Source: Rhipidocladum racemiflorum
Lineage: Eukaryota; Streptophyta; Magnoliopsida; Poales; Poaceae
DNA: 64,000 nt
Assembly (NCBI GenBank): GCA_036346355.1
Contig: CM070580.1
Coordinates: 67,286,854 to 67,350,853 of the forward strand
Direction: 5' to 3'
The notes below the pieces were generated by a model. The model was not told where the DNA came from and made no database searches. It saw only the letters and a list, made by a program, of their open reading frames with translations. The position numbers were made by a program, and so were the translations under genes. This document shows positions 45,741 to 56,857 of this stretch, in pieces; positions within the stretch are counted from its first letter, which is position 1, and each line of letters starts with the position of its first letter.

Positions 45741-47660
45741 TGATTCGTCCACTCCGCTACAAAATCTGCCAAGACCTGGGACTTGATCGCCGTGCGAGTT
45801 GAGAATTCGATCTCAAACTCAGCGAGTTCCATGGCCCATTTCGCTATTCGACCACTAGCAACTTGATTTCTTAGGATCTCCCTAAGCGAAAAGTTGGTCG
45901 AGGCCACGATCTTCTGGGCTTGGAAATAATGTCGCAGCTTCCTGAAGGCCATGAGCAGCGAGTACAAGAGCTTCTGGACCTCGAGGTAACACTCCTTTGG
46001 TCCATGCAATACTTCACTGATGTAGTAGATTGATCACTGTGCTCCATCCCTTTCCACTATTAAGGCTGCGCTTACTGCCTGCGGGGTCGCTGCCAAATAT
46101 AATAGCAATGTCTCCCCTGATTTTGGCGTGGTTAGGATGGGTGGTCTGGATAGGTACTGCTTTAGCTCTTCGAAAGAGCGGTTCGCTTCTTCTATCAAGA
46201 TGAAACCATCATGCTTGCAAAGTGCCTTGAAGAAAGGTAATCCTCGCTCGCCCAACTAGGAAATGAAACGACTTAGAGCCGCCATTCATCCAGTTAAGGC
46301 TTGGACCTCCTTTACGTGGCTAGGTAATCACATGCTTTCGATGGCTTCAATCTTTTCTGGGTTTGCCCCGATGCCCTGTGGTCCGACCATGTAGCCGAGC
46401 ACCTTGCCCGCCCTCACACCGAAGACACATTTTTCTGGATTAAGCTTTATTCAAAGTCTATTGAGGTCAGAAAAGGTTTCCTCCAGGTCAAAGACATGAC
46501 CTGAGGCGAGCTTTCTTTTGACCACTATGTCGTCCACACAGACCTCCAGATTACAACCTATCTGGTTTGAGAAAGTTTTCAGCATGAGACGTTGGAAGGT
46601 TGCTCCAGCATTCCTGAGACCGAAAGACATGGTCGTGTAGTAGAATGTCCCTAACAGGGTAATGAAAGAAGTTTTCTCTTCATCTTTAGGTGATGTACCG
46701 ATCTGGTGTTAGCCTGAGTAGGCATCTAAAAAGTTCATCACCTGGGACTCCGCTGTCGCGTCGACACACACACGCCATTTGCCCCCCTTTTTCTTGACAA
46801 TGACCAGATTTGCTAGCCATTCCGAATGCTCAACTTCTCGAATTAAGCCAGCTTTGAGGAGATTTTCGAGTTCCTCCTAGATGATAACTTGTTTTTCTGG
46901 GGAGAAACACCTGAGCTTTTGCCGCACTGGTTTCTTGTCAGGCCGAACCACTAGCCTGTGCTCGATGACCTCCCTTGGGAATCCGGGCATGTCAGACGGT
47001 TCCCAAGCCAACACATCCGCATTTTTTCGGAGGAAAGCCACGAGCTCGAGTTCCTATTTAGGATCTAAGGAAGATCCTAAACGTACAACCTTGGTCAATT
47101 CAGCACCACTCAGCGGCACCGCCTTGGTCTCTCCTCTGGGCTGGAGGGCAACTTTTAGCCGGAAATTCTTTGGCTCTTGATCGGGTCCACGATGAGGCAG
47201 TTGCCCGACCATGTCTATTGCCTTCTCCTCACAGTTCAAGGCCGCCTTTTGGTTCCCTATTACGGTGATTACTCCACCTGGACCGGGAATCTTCAAGCAC
47301 TGGTACCCATGATGAGGAGCAGCCATGAACTTGGCAAGAGCCGATCTACCGAGGATGGCATTGTAGGCCGACTCGAAATCTACCACCTCAAACATGATCA
47401 TCTCTGTCCGAAAATTTTTCGGACTCCCGAACGTGACGGGCTAAATGACCTTACCGAGCGGTTTGGCCGAGGTGCCTAGGATGATCCCATAGAAGGGGAC
47501 ACCACTATGCTCTTGATTTTGGACCGAGGGACCTACATCTCGTCCAAAACTTTAGCAGATATGATATCTAAAGAGCTTCCGCAGTGAGCACCCGTCCCAC
47601 CATGGTGTTGCTGATGGTCGGGTTTACGACCATTCAAAGCCTCTAGGGTTTGGTTAATCT
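45741..47660 (-). pseudogene. pol: Tat-lineage gypsy pol, 5' half: protease, RT, RNase H
   Basis: Read right to left. The protease has a GSSLDI active-site-like segment near 47580 and FEVVDFESAYNAILGRSALA at about 47390. Next come a linker (LAWEPSDMPGFPREVIEHRL) and RT with LVIVKKKGGKWRVCVD near 46790, TTMSFGLRNAGATFQRLM near 46620 and a CVDDIVVK catalytic box near 46530. RNase H spans 46009-45741 (FRKLRHYFQAQKIV, SRTAIKSQVLADFVAEWTNQ). Several stops and frameshifts. The pol continues at 3589 after removal of the insertion. The gag expected upstream is replaced by CACTA coding sequence at about 47.7 kb, so there is a junction near 47660-47712. Confidence 0.87.
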
Positions 47661-47712
47661 AAGGGGACAATCTTCCTTGCAAAAAGGTAACTAGCAGCTC
47701 GTACCACCTGAG

Positions 47713-48128
47713 CTACTGCATGGGGGGTCTGCCCTGAGTGACATGATGCACCTCCCGTGCTGCCTCCTTTAGGTCCCGACGAGATTTGTAGGCTGAGGAA
47801 CCCCCGAATATTACTGCAACATGATCCTCACATATGTGGGAGTAAGGCATCATTGTCCCAGAGGTTGCACACTCCTCGGCTAGTCGCGCCCACTCTGCCT
47901 TCTTCCCTACATACCCACCGGAACAGAGGTGGTGTGCGTGTGTGTTATGCCTCTGTATAGCGATATTCTTCTCTCTCAGCTCCTCCGCCTCGGGCATATT
48001 CCTCATCCTTGTGAACTCCTCCAAAACCTCGGGAGTAACAAATGGATACCTTTGGAAGGGAGTGCGGCTTTTCAACACATACTTAGCATGCATGCTAACC
48101 CTGAAATGCCTCAAAGCCACACCCATTA
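47713..48128 (-). pseudogene. CACTA transposon TNPA/TNP1-like protein, part 2 (after the hAT insertion)
   Basis: Contains IMGVALRHFRVSMHAKYVLK, FTRMRNMPEAEELREKNIAI and HLCSGGYVGKKAEWARLAEE, a layout common in the second protein of plant CACTA elements and related plant transposase-like proteins. That protein binds subterminal repeats in well-studied members. It continues upstream past the hAT element without frame change. The reading ends at the stop near 47713. Confidence 0.7.
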
Positions 48129-48136
48129 TCTTCAAG

Positions 48137-48924
48137 TAGGGATGTGATCGGATCGGATACGGTCGAATATCGTCCTATTCATATCAGTATCCGTATTTTT
48201 TATCGAATACAGAATTGAATACGAATAGTGTCGAATACAGAATCGAATACGAATTATACAGGATAATATCGGTTACGAATACAGATCGAATACGGATCGG
48301 AATCAACATGGATACGAATAATATTAGTCGGATATTTTAAAATCCAATTTCAGTTTTTTTTCCAAATTTGGTCCAAATTTAAATTCAAAATTCCAAAAGA
48401 AATATATTTGTATGTCTTTTTTTTGCCTTTTTATCCCTAGCTTGTCATACATGTGACTCTGTGAGTAACAATGTACCCCATTGCAATAATTGAACCAAAT
48501 GATTTGCAGCTGGCATATGCTGTTGAATCCTAAGTAGCCCTCCTGAAACGCCACTTGCCAATTTCTGTACCACCTTTACCCAAATATCTCCAAATTAGCA
48601 TCTAGCACACATGAACACATTATATCTTGTCATCCAAGGCAGACCCCAGTCTCTGAAACAGTGAAACATGTTAAATTGTTAATGTATTATTCTGAAATGT
48701 GTTATTCGGATAATATCCGTATGTCATATTCGTATATTATCCGAACAAAAACTCGGATATTCCGTATCCATCGGATAATCAGTGTTCCATATTCGTATCT
48801 GTATCCATGTAAATTATCTGTATCTATATCCTTATCCGAGAAATCAACTGGATATCTGTGAAACTATCCAAATCAATTCGATCAGTCAGTCGGTCGAAAA
48901 ATATCCGTACCAGTTCCATCCCTA
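48137..48924. mobile_element. non-autonomous hAT element (788 bp) with 8-bp TSD
   Basis: Terminal inverted repeats TAGGGATG (48137) and CATCCCTA (to 48924), flanked by an exact 8-bp TSD TCTTCAAG (48129-48136 and 48925-48932), diagnostic of the hAT superfamily. The interior holds many degenerate GAATACG/CGGATA-type repeats near both ends (48160-48330 and 48700-48910), as in known grass hAT families, and no transposase. Excision would restore the CACTA reading frame. Confidence 0.93.
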
Positions 48925-48932
48925 TCTTCAAG

Positions 48933-49267
48933 GCGTACCGTCTCGCATTGATTTCATCTTCCTCTAGTATAATCCATTTCCCCTTAACTTCGTCCCACAG
49001 TCGGTTCTTCTACTCGGTGCTGACTTCCTTCCTCCAGTCCTTAACTGTGATCGGCACTCTCTCCCTTACCAATTGACAGAGAAAAGAGGAGTAGCGCCCC
49101 TTACACTTTCCAGGACCCGTGCAAATCCCCGTGGCATTGAAGTGGTGTGCCTGCGGAGTTCTCCCTTTGGCCCCTTTATTCGGTTCTCTGCCCTTTCTGA
49201 CCTGACTCGGCAGTGTAGCAGGACCTTCTCTCTCTGGCGTTGAGCCGGTGCTCTCTCTTTGCGACAT
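48933..49267 (-). pseudogene. CACTA TNPA/TNP1-like protein, part 1
   Basis: Starts at the ATG at 49267 (MSQRESTGSTPEREGP) with a basic, Ser/Pro-rich head. The conserved part is RERVPITVKDWRKEVSTE, one in-frame TAG stop, then KNRLWDEVKGKWIILEEDEI, which runs through the hAT duplication into part 2. The whole reading is about 250 codons. The stop means it is probably dead or the start differs. Confidence 0.65.
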
Positions 49268-50425
49268 TTTGAATATATATATGTGTCAAACCTAAACTTC
49301 ATAAGAGAAAGCAATTCATATATCTGACATGATTATATTTCACATAAGCGAAAGCATATTATAGTAAATTAACTAATTAAGGGATAATTGATACTATATA
49401 ATTGTACTAGCTAACAGATTAATGTGTGATCTTAAAGAAACGTCTATCTGTTGACCAACAATGACTCCTAATCTCTAATTAGGTTAGGCCCGAATCCCAT
49501 TCGAGGATATGTAGTTCGGGCAAGTTCCTAAGCGGTTGTACAACTCCAAAGAAAATTTCGGCAGCATCTCTCCGCTGTTCTCCAAACACACGTCTTGACA
49601 ACAGGTCAAGAGGGTGTGTATTCGGAGAACACCAGGGAGATGTTGCCGAAACTTTTTCTAGAGTTGTACAACAACTCAAGAACTTGCCCGAACCACATAT
49701 CCTCAAACTGTCCAAAAAAAGTGATCAATTCAAGAGTGTTTGCTTATAAATATGACATTTTAGCATATTTATAAACAAGCACCCTCGAACGGGAGATGCA
49801 TAGGTTACACAACTGAACTCGATAATAAAGTGCGATAATATAGCAGATTACCCAAGCGTACTTGAATGAGTTAGGATTTTAGTTGTGTGGTTGAAGGCAA
49901 CAATAGAGTAGTGCCCTAATTAGAATACAATTGTGAACATTTAATATGCAAGTCTGACAGCAGAATACTACTTAATTGAGCTCTCAGATTTTACAAGTTT
50001 CAAATTGCAATGAGAATATAATCTGCACATATTCAAACCATCATCATAATGAGCAAAACCCTAAACCATCATCATAATGAGCAAAACAACAGCAGGTGTA
50101 AACTCAGATTTTATTTGTAATGGATTGCTTTCAGATTGATATAGAAGGGTTGCTAAATTAATTAGCCGTCCAACTTCTAGATGGGCAATATATCACAGGT
50201 TATTAGATCTGAAAATTTCAGGATTATAACCATAGAACAGCACTGCTCTTGTACAGAAGGAATAAGCACAGCACTATATGATAGGAGAGTCCTTACTTGT
50301 ATATAACAATGCATTAAGAGCAAATGCCACCAAATTGTCAGCTAAGAGCAGTACTTATCTAGGTCTAGCAAGTTCCTTTAATGAATAGATTAATCAAGCC
50401 TCAATTTTAAGCAATTATCATCGAG
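49268..50425. other. non-coding CACTA interior
   Basis: AT-rich, with no supported gene. It includes a long foldback (49503-49704), described separately. A 29-bp or so direct repeat is present near 50040-50090 (CCATCATCATAATGAGCAAA twice). Confidence 0.6.
49503..49704. repeat. long foldback (97-bp arms, 5-nt loop)
   Basis: The left arm 49503-49599 and right arm 49605-49704 are inverted copies with roughly 85 percent match by eye, around the loop AACAG. Shared arm blocks include TTCGGGCAAGTTC, GTTGTACAACTC and TTCGGCA-CATCTC. A transcript would fold into a single long, imperfect hairpin like a young microRNA or siRNA precursor. Confidence 0.85.
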
Positions 50426-50485
50426 CTATTTACAACCAAAGCCCACTGTCCGAGAGTTCTTACAGTTCGCCGAACCGAGTCGGCG

Positions 50486-50620
50486 ATGGGGGAGGAGCCG
50501 GAGGGGGACGTGCGATGGGGGAGGAGTCAGAGGGGGAGGTGCCGATGGGGGAGACGCCGGAGGGGGAGGAGCCGATGGGGGAGGAGCCAATGGGGAAGGC
50601 GCCGGTGGAGGTGGGGATCG
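50486..50620. repeat. G-rich degenerate tandem repeat
   Basis: About 30-bp units built on CGATGGGGGAGGAG and GGAGGGGGAGG. The minus strand would read as Pro/Ser/Ala-rich. Several runs of four to five G allow G-quadruplex formation. Not treated as a gene. Confidence 0.75.
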
Positions 50621-50757
50621 AGCTTGGGTTGTGGAATGAGGAACGTCGCACGCACCGATCGAAATGAATTCAGTGCGCACCGAAATGAATTTAGTGCGCG
50701 CCATATGGGGTATTATCACGGTCGTTTCACTAAAGAAACCAATTGCACTAATTTCAT

Positions 50758-50937
50758 ATCTGTGTCGGTTCCTCCCCAAAAACCGATTGCAATAACAATA
50801 AATATCTGTATCGATTCCACCACAAAAACCAATTCTAATAAATAAATTATCTGTGTCGGTTCCTCCAAAAAAACCGATCGTAATACATAAACTATCTGTG
50901 TCGATTCTAGAACAAAACCGATTGTGATGATTTTTTG
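50758..50937. repeat. four 45-bp tandem repeats, CACTA subterminal-type
   Basis: Units start ATCTGTGTCGGTTCC or variants at 50758, 50804, 50849 and 50894, each with an internal inverted pair TCGGTT...AACCGA. Arrays of this type near CACTA ends are the binding sites for the second transposon protein. No clear CACTA terminus was found next to them. Confidence 0.7.
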
Positions 50938-51146
50938 AAACCATTGCACTAATTTTGTAGAAACATATTTTGGGTTACTATAAAGCTTTTTCTGAAAGAT
51001 TTTTTGAAAAACAGTCTTCATTCAAAAGAGTAGAAAAGTCAAAACTTTTTCAAATTTGCTATACTATAAGATCCATTTGAGGCCAAATTTGACATATATA
51101 TTGTACAAAATGCTAGATTATCTAGCTACATGGAAATCTTACAACT

Positions 51147-52433
51147 TTATTTACAATACAACACTTCTTGATGATCTACACGCATGTAATTTGTTCCATG
51201 TGTGTTGTCGTCACTACTAAGGCATGCCCCATCTGCAAACGGAGGTATTTCATTGAATTGGTTGTATTCTTCTTCATCTACGACATTTTCAACTCCAACA
51301 ATCCGCCTCTTGCCATGAAGTACGACGTGCAACCTCGAATTGGCTGGATCACGCACGTAGAAAACTTGAGTTGCTTGTTTCGCAAGGACGAACGGTTCAT
51401 CTTTGTAGGCCAATCTATTGAGATCAACAATAGTAAAACCTCTCTTGTCGACCTTCACTCCGTGAGGAAGTCTCACCCACTTACATCGGAATAATGGATC
51501 TTGGTATATTCCGTAATCGAGCTCCCATATTTCTTTGATCATCCCGTAGTAACAGTTCATTGCAGTTGAGGATCCTCTTTTCGAGTGATCATCGGATAAA
51601 GCATCTATGCTCACACTACTATTTTGAATTGTACTCTTTGCATCTTGACTTTCAGTATAAAATGTGTAGCCATTAATATCATAACCCTGCCATGTCTGTA
51701 CATTAAAACTTGGTCCGTCAGCCAACCATTTGATAGCCTCAGTACTGACGGAGACCTTCACCTTTTCTTTGAACCATGTGAGGAATCGATCATTGTATTC
51801 TCATGTGATGAAAAGCTCATCCATATGTGGATTCTCTTCCCATAATATCAACTTGTCCTACTGGATGTATGGATGAACTTTTGCGCTGTGTTGCAAGACT
51901 GTAAAATGCGCTTTACAGTACATATCAAACTGTGGACTCATTAGATTGGACCCAATGGTTTCTTTGCCACCAAGTCTGCCCTCATGATGAGATACAGGAA
52001 CACCAATCTGTTGTCTTTTACCTAGATATTCCACGCAGAACTCAATAACCTCTTCAGTCACATAACCTTCAATAATACTACCCTCAGGCTTTGACCTGCT
52101 CCTCACGTATGACTTTAATATACCCATGTACCTCTCGAATAGATACATGTAACGCAGGAATGCGGGTCCACATATCTTAATCTCTCTAACAAGGTGAACA
52201 ACGAGGTGGACCATGACGTCGAAGAACGACGGGGGGAAATGCATCTCAAGCTGACAAAGAGTCTACGCACCTCACTCTGTAAGTTGTCTAGTATATCAGG
52301 ATCAATAACCTTGCATGAAATGGCATTGAAGAAATAACATAGCTTCGTGATTGCCAACCTGACATCCTGGTAGAATATTTATGATTGCAACAGGGAGCAT
52401 TTGGGTCATCAAGACATGACAGTCGTGGGACTT
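51147..52433 (-). pseudogene. CACTA transposase TNP2-like, C-terminal part (DUF4218 and DUF4216)
   Basis: From the right: SHDCHVLMTQMLPVAI, AITKLCYFFNAISCKVIDPD, then HFPPSFFDVMVHLVVHLVRE and YMYLFERYMGILKSYVRSRS (the DUF4218 part). After frame changes and a gap comes 51761-51147 with WLADGPSFNVQTWQGYDING, IQNSSVSIDA, YYGMIKEIWELDYGIYQDPL and DEPFVLAKQATQVFYVRDPA (the DUF4216 part). These blocks identify TNP2-type CACTA proteins. The catalytic N-terminal part would lie to the right of 52433 but is cut by an LTR insertion. Frameshifts make it a pseudogene. Confidence 0.92.
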
Positions 52434-53144
52434 TGTTGGGACCCGAATATGCAAATACGGACCCTCTATGTATTCAGCAGTAGTCCAAGACACGCTAGTG
52501 CACACAGTCTCAACATCGGTAATTACCACAATCATACTCAATGAAATAGTAAAGTACTTTATTGAAAGGAAATATAACCGGTTTCTCGACCTTATGGTCA
52601 AGTTACAAAAGTACACCTCGCAGGGCTTAAGTCTTATTCAAATAAACTTGCAAAGAAAAATAAAGAAACACATGGCGCCAACCAATATGCCACAGGCAAC
52701 TGACTGGGCTCTCCCCCTAGTTCGTCGGCTCCTCCTGGAACTCCTCCTCCAGTGCTGGAGTTGATTCTTCTTCAACTGATGTTTTGTTGTTGCAAGGGTG
52801 AGTACTTAAAGCACTCAGCAAGTCATGCACAAAATGCAGTCTAATATTCTACATGCATGGCTTATTACAAAGGATAGGCTAAGATGGTTCTTTTGAAGTA
52901 AAGCACATTCATAGATAACAATAATAGATTGAAGGCAGTAAAACAGTAATAGCAATAATAACTTCGTAAACAATTTCACAAGTAAAGCATTTATCAGCCT
53001 AAAGCAAGTTCATCATTTCCAACACCCAGTATCCATAACCCAAGTTTATTTTCATAAAGTCTAACCCTTGACTATAATCCACAAGCAGTGTCCAATACCG
53101 CAGACTCGGCTATTCGAATAGATTTTTCACTCTACAGAGGTTAT
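52434..53144 (-). mobile_element. LTR of a family-A-related element (A'), segment 1
   Basis: Starts TGTTGGGACCCGAATATGC and follows the array LTRs block by block with clear divergence (CACTAGTCC-, AAGTACTCAGCAAGTCATGC-type phrases), so it is a sister subfamily. It is interrupted at CAGAGGTTAT by the family-B LTR and resumes at 56252. Insertion into TNP2 is evident at the left edge. Confidence 0.85.
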
Positions 53145-56100
53145 TGTAACATACCCAATTTCGGTCTTCTGCTAAAAGATAATTTAAACTAATTAAATTC
53201 AAAATTTGGTTCTTCCTCGGTGTTTAAACTAACCTGGCGTCCTTATCCTTCCGAAATTGGAGTTCAGTCTTTCATCGTTCGAAAAATCGAATTTCCGAAT
53301 TCCGGTCCTTACCCGAAATTCCACTCGAGTACCAAAATGCTCCAAAAATCCTAAAACCTATTGCATTGGGTTCCAAATATTCCAAAAACATTTTGGGAAT
53401 TTTCCCAAGATTTTTAGAATCTCTTTGGTATTTTATCTGTCGCGGCCTTTCGTATAATGCCCTTTATTCATCCCGAAATTTTCTAAATTCCAAATTTCAT
53501 CCAAATTCAATGAAACCAATTTTATTGGGTTCCAAATATTCTCTAGTATTATTAGGAACTTTTTCAGGATTTTTATATTATTTTTGCTATTTTATCCCGC
53601 TTGCGTTGCCTCTTCATTACCCTCGGCCAATGAGAGAGTGACACGTGTGCGCTACTGTTCATTGCCTTCAACCTCCGATTAGTTTCCAGAGGAGAGCGTA
53701 AGTTTCATTGCTGTGCATGGCGCCCCTCCTTCAAATCATCATAATTCCTTATCTACTCTACCAAATCGCGAACGGCCGCATCCGTTGCGAAGATAACGGC
53801 AAGGAGTTTCCATTCCCCACGTTCATTAGCCCTAAATCACGCTGGAAACGGCTCCATGAACCAAAAACCGAAACGCCTTCAATTGGTCATAACTTTGCCG
53901 TTTCAACTCCAACTCACGCACTTCCACTTCCTAAACCTTCATGGTGGAGTCCTCCTTCCGGTGCTATCATTCTTCCTTTGCCTCTCCACCTCAATCATCC
54001 GGTAGATTGCAAAAACCAACGCCGAACGTTGTTCTTCGCTTTTGCCATCATATCTCTCGCTCCGGTGAGTCAAACTCGAGTCTATTTGTTCCTCTGTGTG
54101 CGTATGGAAGCCACGAACTAAACCCCTCAATCTTTCGACTTCGAATTTCGCGTTTGAACCTCCACGGCCGAACCATCATTCTTCATTAAATTCGTCGTCT
54201 CCGGTAATCCTCTCCTAAATCCGGCACCACCGTTGGATTCGCATCGTCGAGATCTTTCTGGTGCTTACCTCCTTCAACCCCATCACCCCTTCCACCACAA
54301 GCCCATGTTTAAACCCTAATTTTTTTTGCTGCGTTCTGGTTCTAGAGGCACAGATTACTGTAGCGTCGCGAATCACTGTAGCTACAGTACCATTTTTCAT
54401 TTTCTGGATTTTCTTTCCAATCCAACTTCGAACGCTCATATCTTTTGCATCCGAACTCCAAATCACTTCGTTCAAATTCCTAAATTCATTTAAATTCATG
54501 ATCTACCTGCCAGTATAATTTTTATAATTTTTGGATTTTATTTTATTTTATTGTATCTATTTGTTGTACCGTTTTGCGCATAGCCGAAGATCCCGCCGAG
54601 TCCGCCGACCCCGCCGCCGAACTTCAGGGTTTCGAGACTCTCCCCACGAACGAAGGCAAGTCTCCTTGACGCATTTCGATCCCATGTTTGCAAATGTTTT
54701 ATAACATGCATTGCTATGTTTATAATCGTATGTCAAATATAGACTGTTAGTTATTCCAAATTGCTATCATCCCCTTGATTGTTGATATCCATGTTTAATT
54801 GTAACCCTAGGATACTTTGCTATGTCATGCCTAATTTATATTGTGACATTCGATGATTAGAACGGTAGTTATGCTTAGTGCAAAAGGTGATTAAATGACC
54901 CACGGGTGGGATTATGTCAAAATTTTGATTCAAAGTGTGATTTGAAAATTTTAGCAAAGTATTTGCTACTGTTTTTGTAAAATAAAAATAAAATGAAAAA
55001 TAATTTAGACTTGGGCGGAATGGAATGTCGGGCGGGTGCGAATAGAGCATTGGTCTTGGTTTGTGCAAGTACCGCACCAAGTCAATTAAGGACCGACGCT
55101 TATGACTGTCTCCATTCTAAGCATTACCGTATAACCACATGTCCATTATGGGTACGACCTGGCAGAATAATTTGTAGAAACCTAACTTAGACTCACAAGA
55201 TGGTGGAATGTGAGTGCCGGATAGAGGCAAGACTATTTTTCTCACACGGCGCAAGAGGGGGCTTCTTTACTGGGTGGATAGAACCCTAACAATGGTGAAA
55301 CCTCAGCGGGTGGGTCGGGTCAGGCGTATACATTGTAAAGGCCTTGTCAGGGTATCTCTGCCGGCACACCTAAGGAAGTGTGCTAATAGCTTGGCATCAA
55401 GAGAATATCATGTCTTGTGGGTAAAGCTGCACACCTCTACAGAGTTAAAACTATTCGAATAGTCATACCCGCGATCAAGGGCAAAGCGAAGAATGCTTTC
55501 ATACTGGTAGACTTGGTATTGGTTATAAAAATAACTGATGTTTTGTTTTGGGATTCGAGAGTGGTTAGAACTCTCGGATGTCTCATTGGCGGATTTAGCC
55601 AATCAGGTAGATGGAACCTGTTTTGATCATGACGGATAGAGTCATGAGTTGGTTTACCTTAATCTTTTAAATGTGGTGGATAAAGCCCTTATACTAGTGA
55701 TGGTGGATAGAACCTTCACTAGAATATTAAATAATTCAATTGATATACTAATTGTTAAAAATGTGCTTTGTGAAAATTATTATTAAGTATGGTTTGATGA
55801 AATTTAGCTTTATGCAAAAGAACCATAATAAGCCTCCCTTGGAAAGCCATACATGTTGCATAATCTCCCAGACTTGCTGAGTACTTTTGTACTCACATGC
55901 TACACAAACTTTGTCATCAGAAAATTATCAGGATGCAATTGAAGACGGGGAGTTCTATGTCGAGGAGTACGATGAAGGTCGCCAAGATAACTAAGCGCGC
56001 GCTCCTAGTCGTCTCCTGTGGAGTTATTTGGGTTTTATTACTTGTTATTTTTATTCCGCTGCCGTGAACTCCGGTATTGTGACCTTATGATGTAATAAAT

Positions 56101-56251
56101 AGCCATGTGGCTGATACTTTATACTTATGTTACTATTTCGTTCTGTTCGGCAATGATTCATCACTGTTTGACTGTGTGTACTAGCTACTGATCTGGGACT
56201 AGTACAGAAATACATAGGAGATTTTCGGATAGCCGATCCGGGGTCCTCACA
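53145..56251 (+). mobile_element. complete solo LTR, family B
   Basis: 3107 bp, TGTAACATACCC...GGGGTCCTCACA, with no internal region. The flanks are GTTAT (53140-53144) and ATTAT (56252-56256), a TSD with one mismatch. The surrounding A' LTR reads continuously across after removal (CAGAGGTTAT/ACACTTTACCC). This is the reference copy for the split LTR-B at 3595-45735. Confidence 0.9.
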
Positions 56252-56857
56252 ATTATACACTTTACCCACAAGATACAGTCAAACACCACAAAGGTGAGTG
56301 TTCGTAACAAAGTCTTTTGGAAGCTTCTAACTCCACAAATGAACCTCCCCGGTTGTCCAACACTAACCCTTCCCTTAGCAAAGGCGAAGTTTAGGACAAC
56401 GAACCTTTGGACGGGTACCTAGAAGCAATCGCGGTACGCTCCCCCATAGAACTACACATAAGTGTAGCTGACACCCTGAGGTACCACATGCAAGATATCA
56501 GCAACCTACTCAACTAGGTCTGTCCCATTCCAGACATATGGTTGCATGATGAACTCAATTTAAAGGCTTGCAAGGTTAAGTCCTTAGGTTAACCAGGGCA
56601 AGACTACCCAATTATCAAAACCAAATCGACGTTCCCAATGCCACACCTTGGCCCACCAGAACAATCTTGCCACTTGCCCCAGTCTAAATCATTTTATAAC
56701 CCAGTTGATTACCATGCACCACATGCCATCAACATCTTCAACGACACATGTAGCAATTTCCAAAATCATGTTCCATCTCTCATTAAGTCAAGATTAATTT
56801 CCGACATTCAAAATTATATCAATAACACGATTGCATGGCTAACCCATGTTGCCAAAG
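56252..56857 (-). mobile_element. LTR of family A', segment 2
   Basis: Continues the A' LTR (TACACTTTACCCACAAGATACAG, TAGGTCTGTCCCATT, CATGCACCACATGCCATCAA). It is cut at CCAAAG by the second family-C element. Its remaining part lies beyond the window. Confidence 0.85.

Noticed and set aside
50426..50944. 172-codon minus-strand frame with Pro-rich tail
   Set aside because: Made of two low-complexity repeat arrays (45-bp repeats and G-rich repeats), so the open frame is a repeat artefact.
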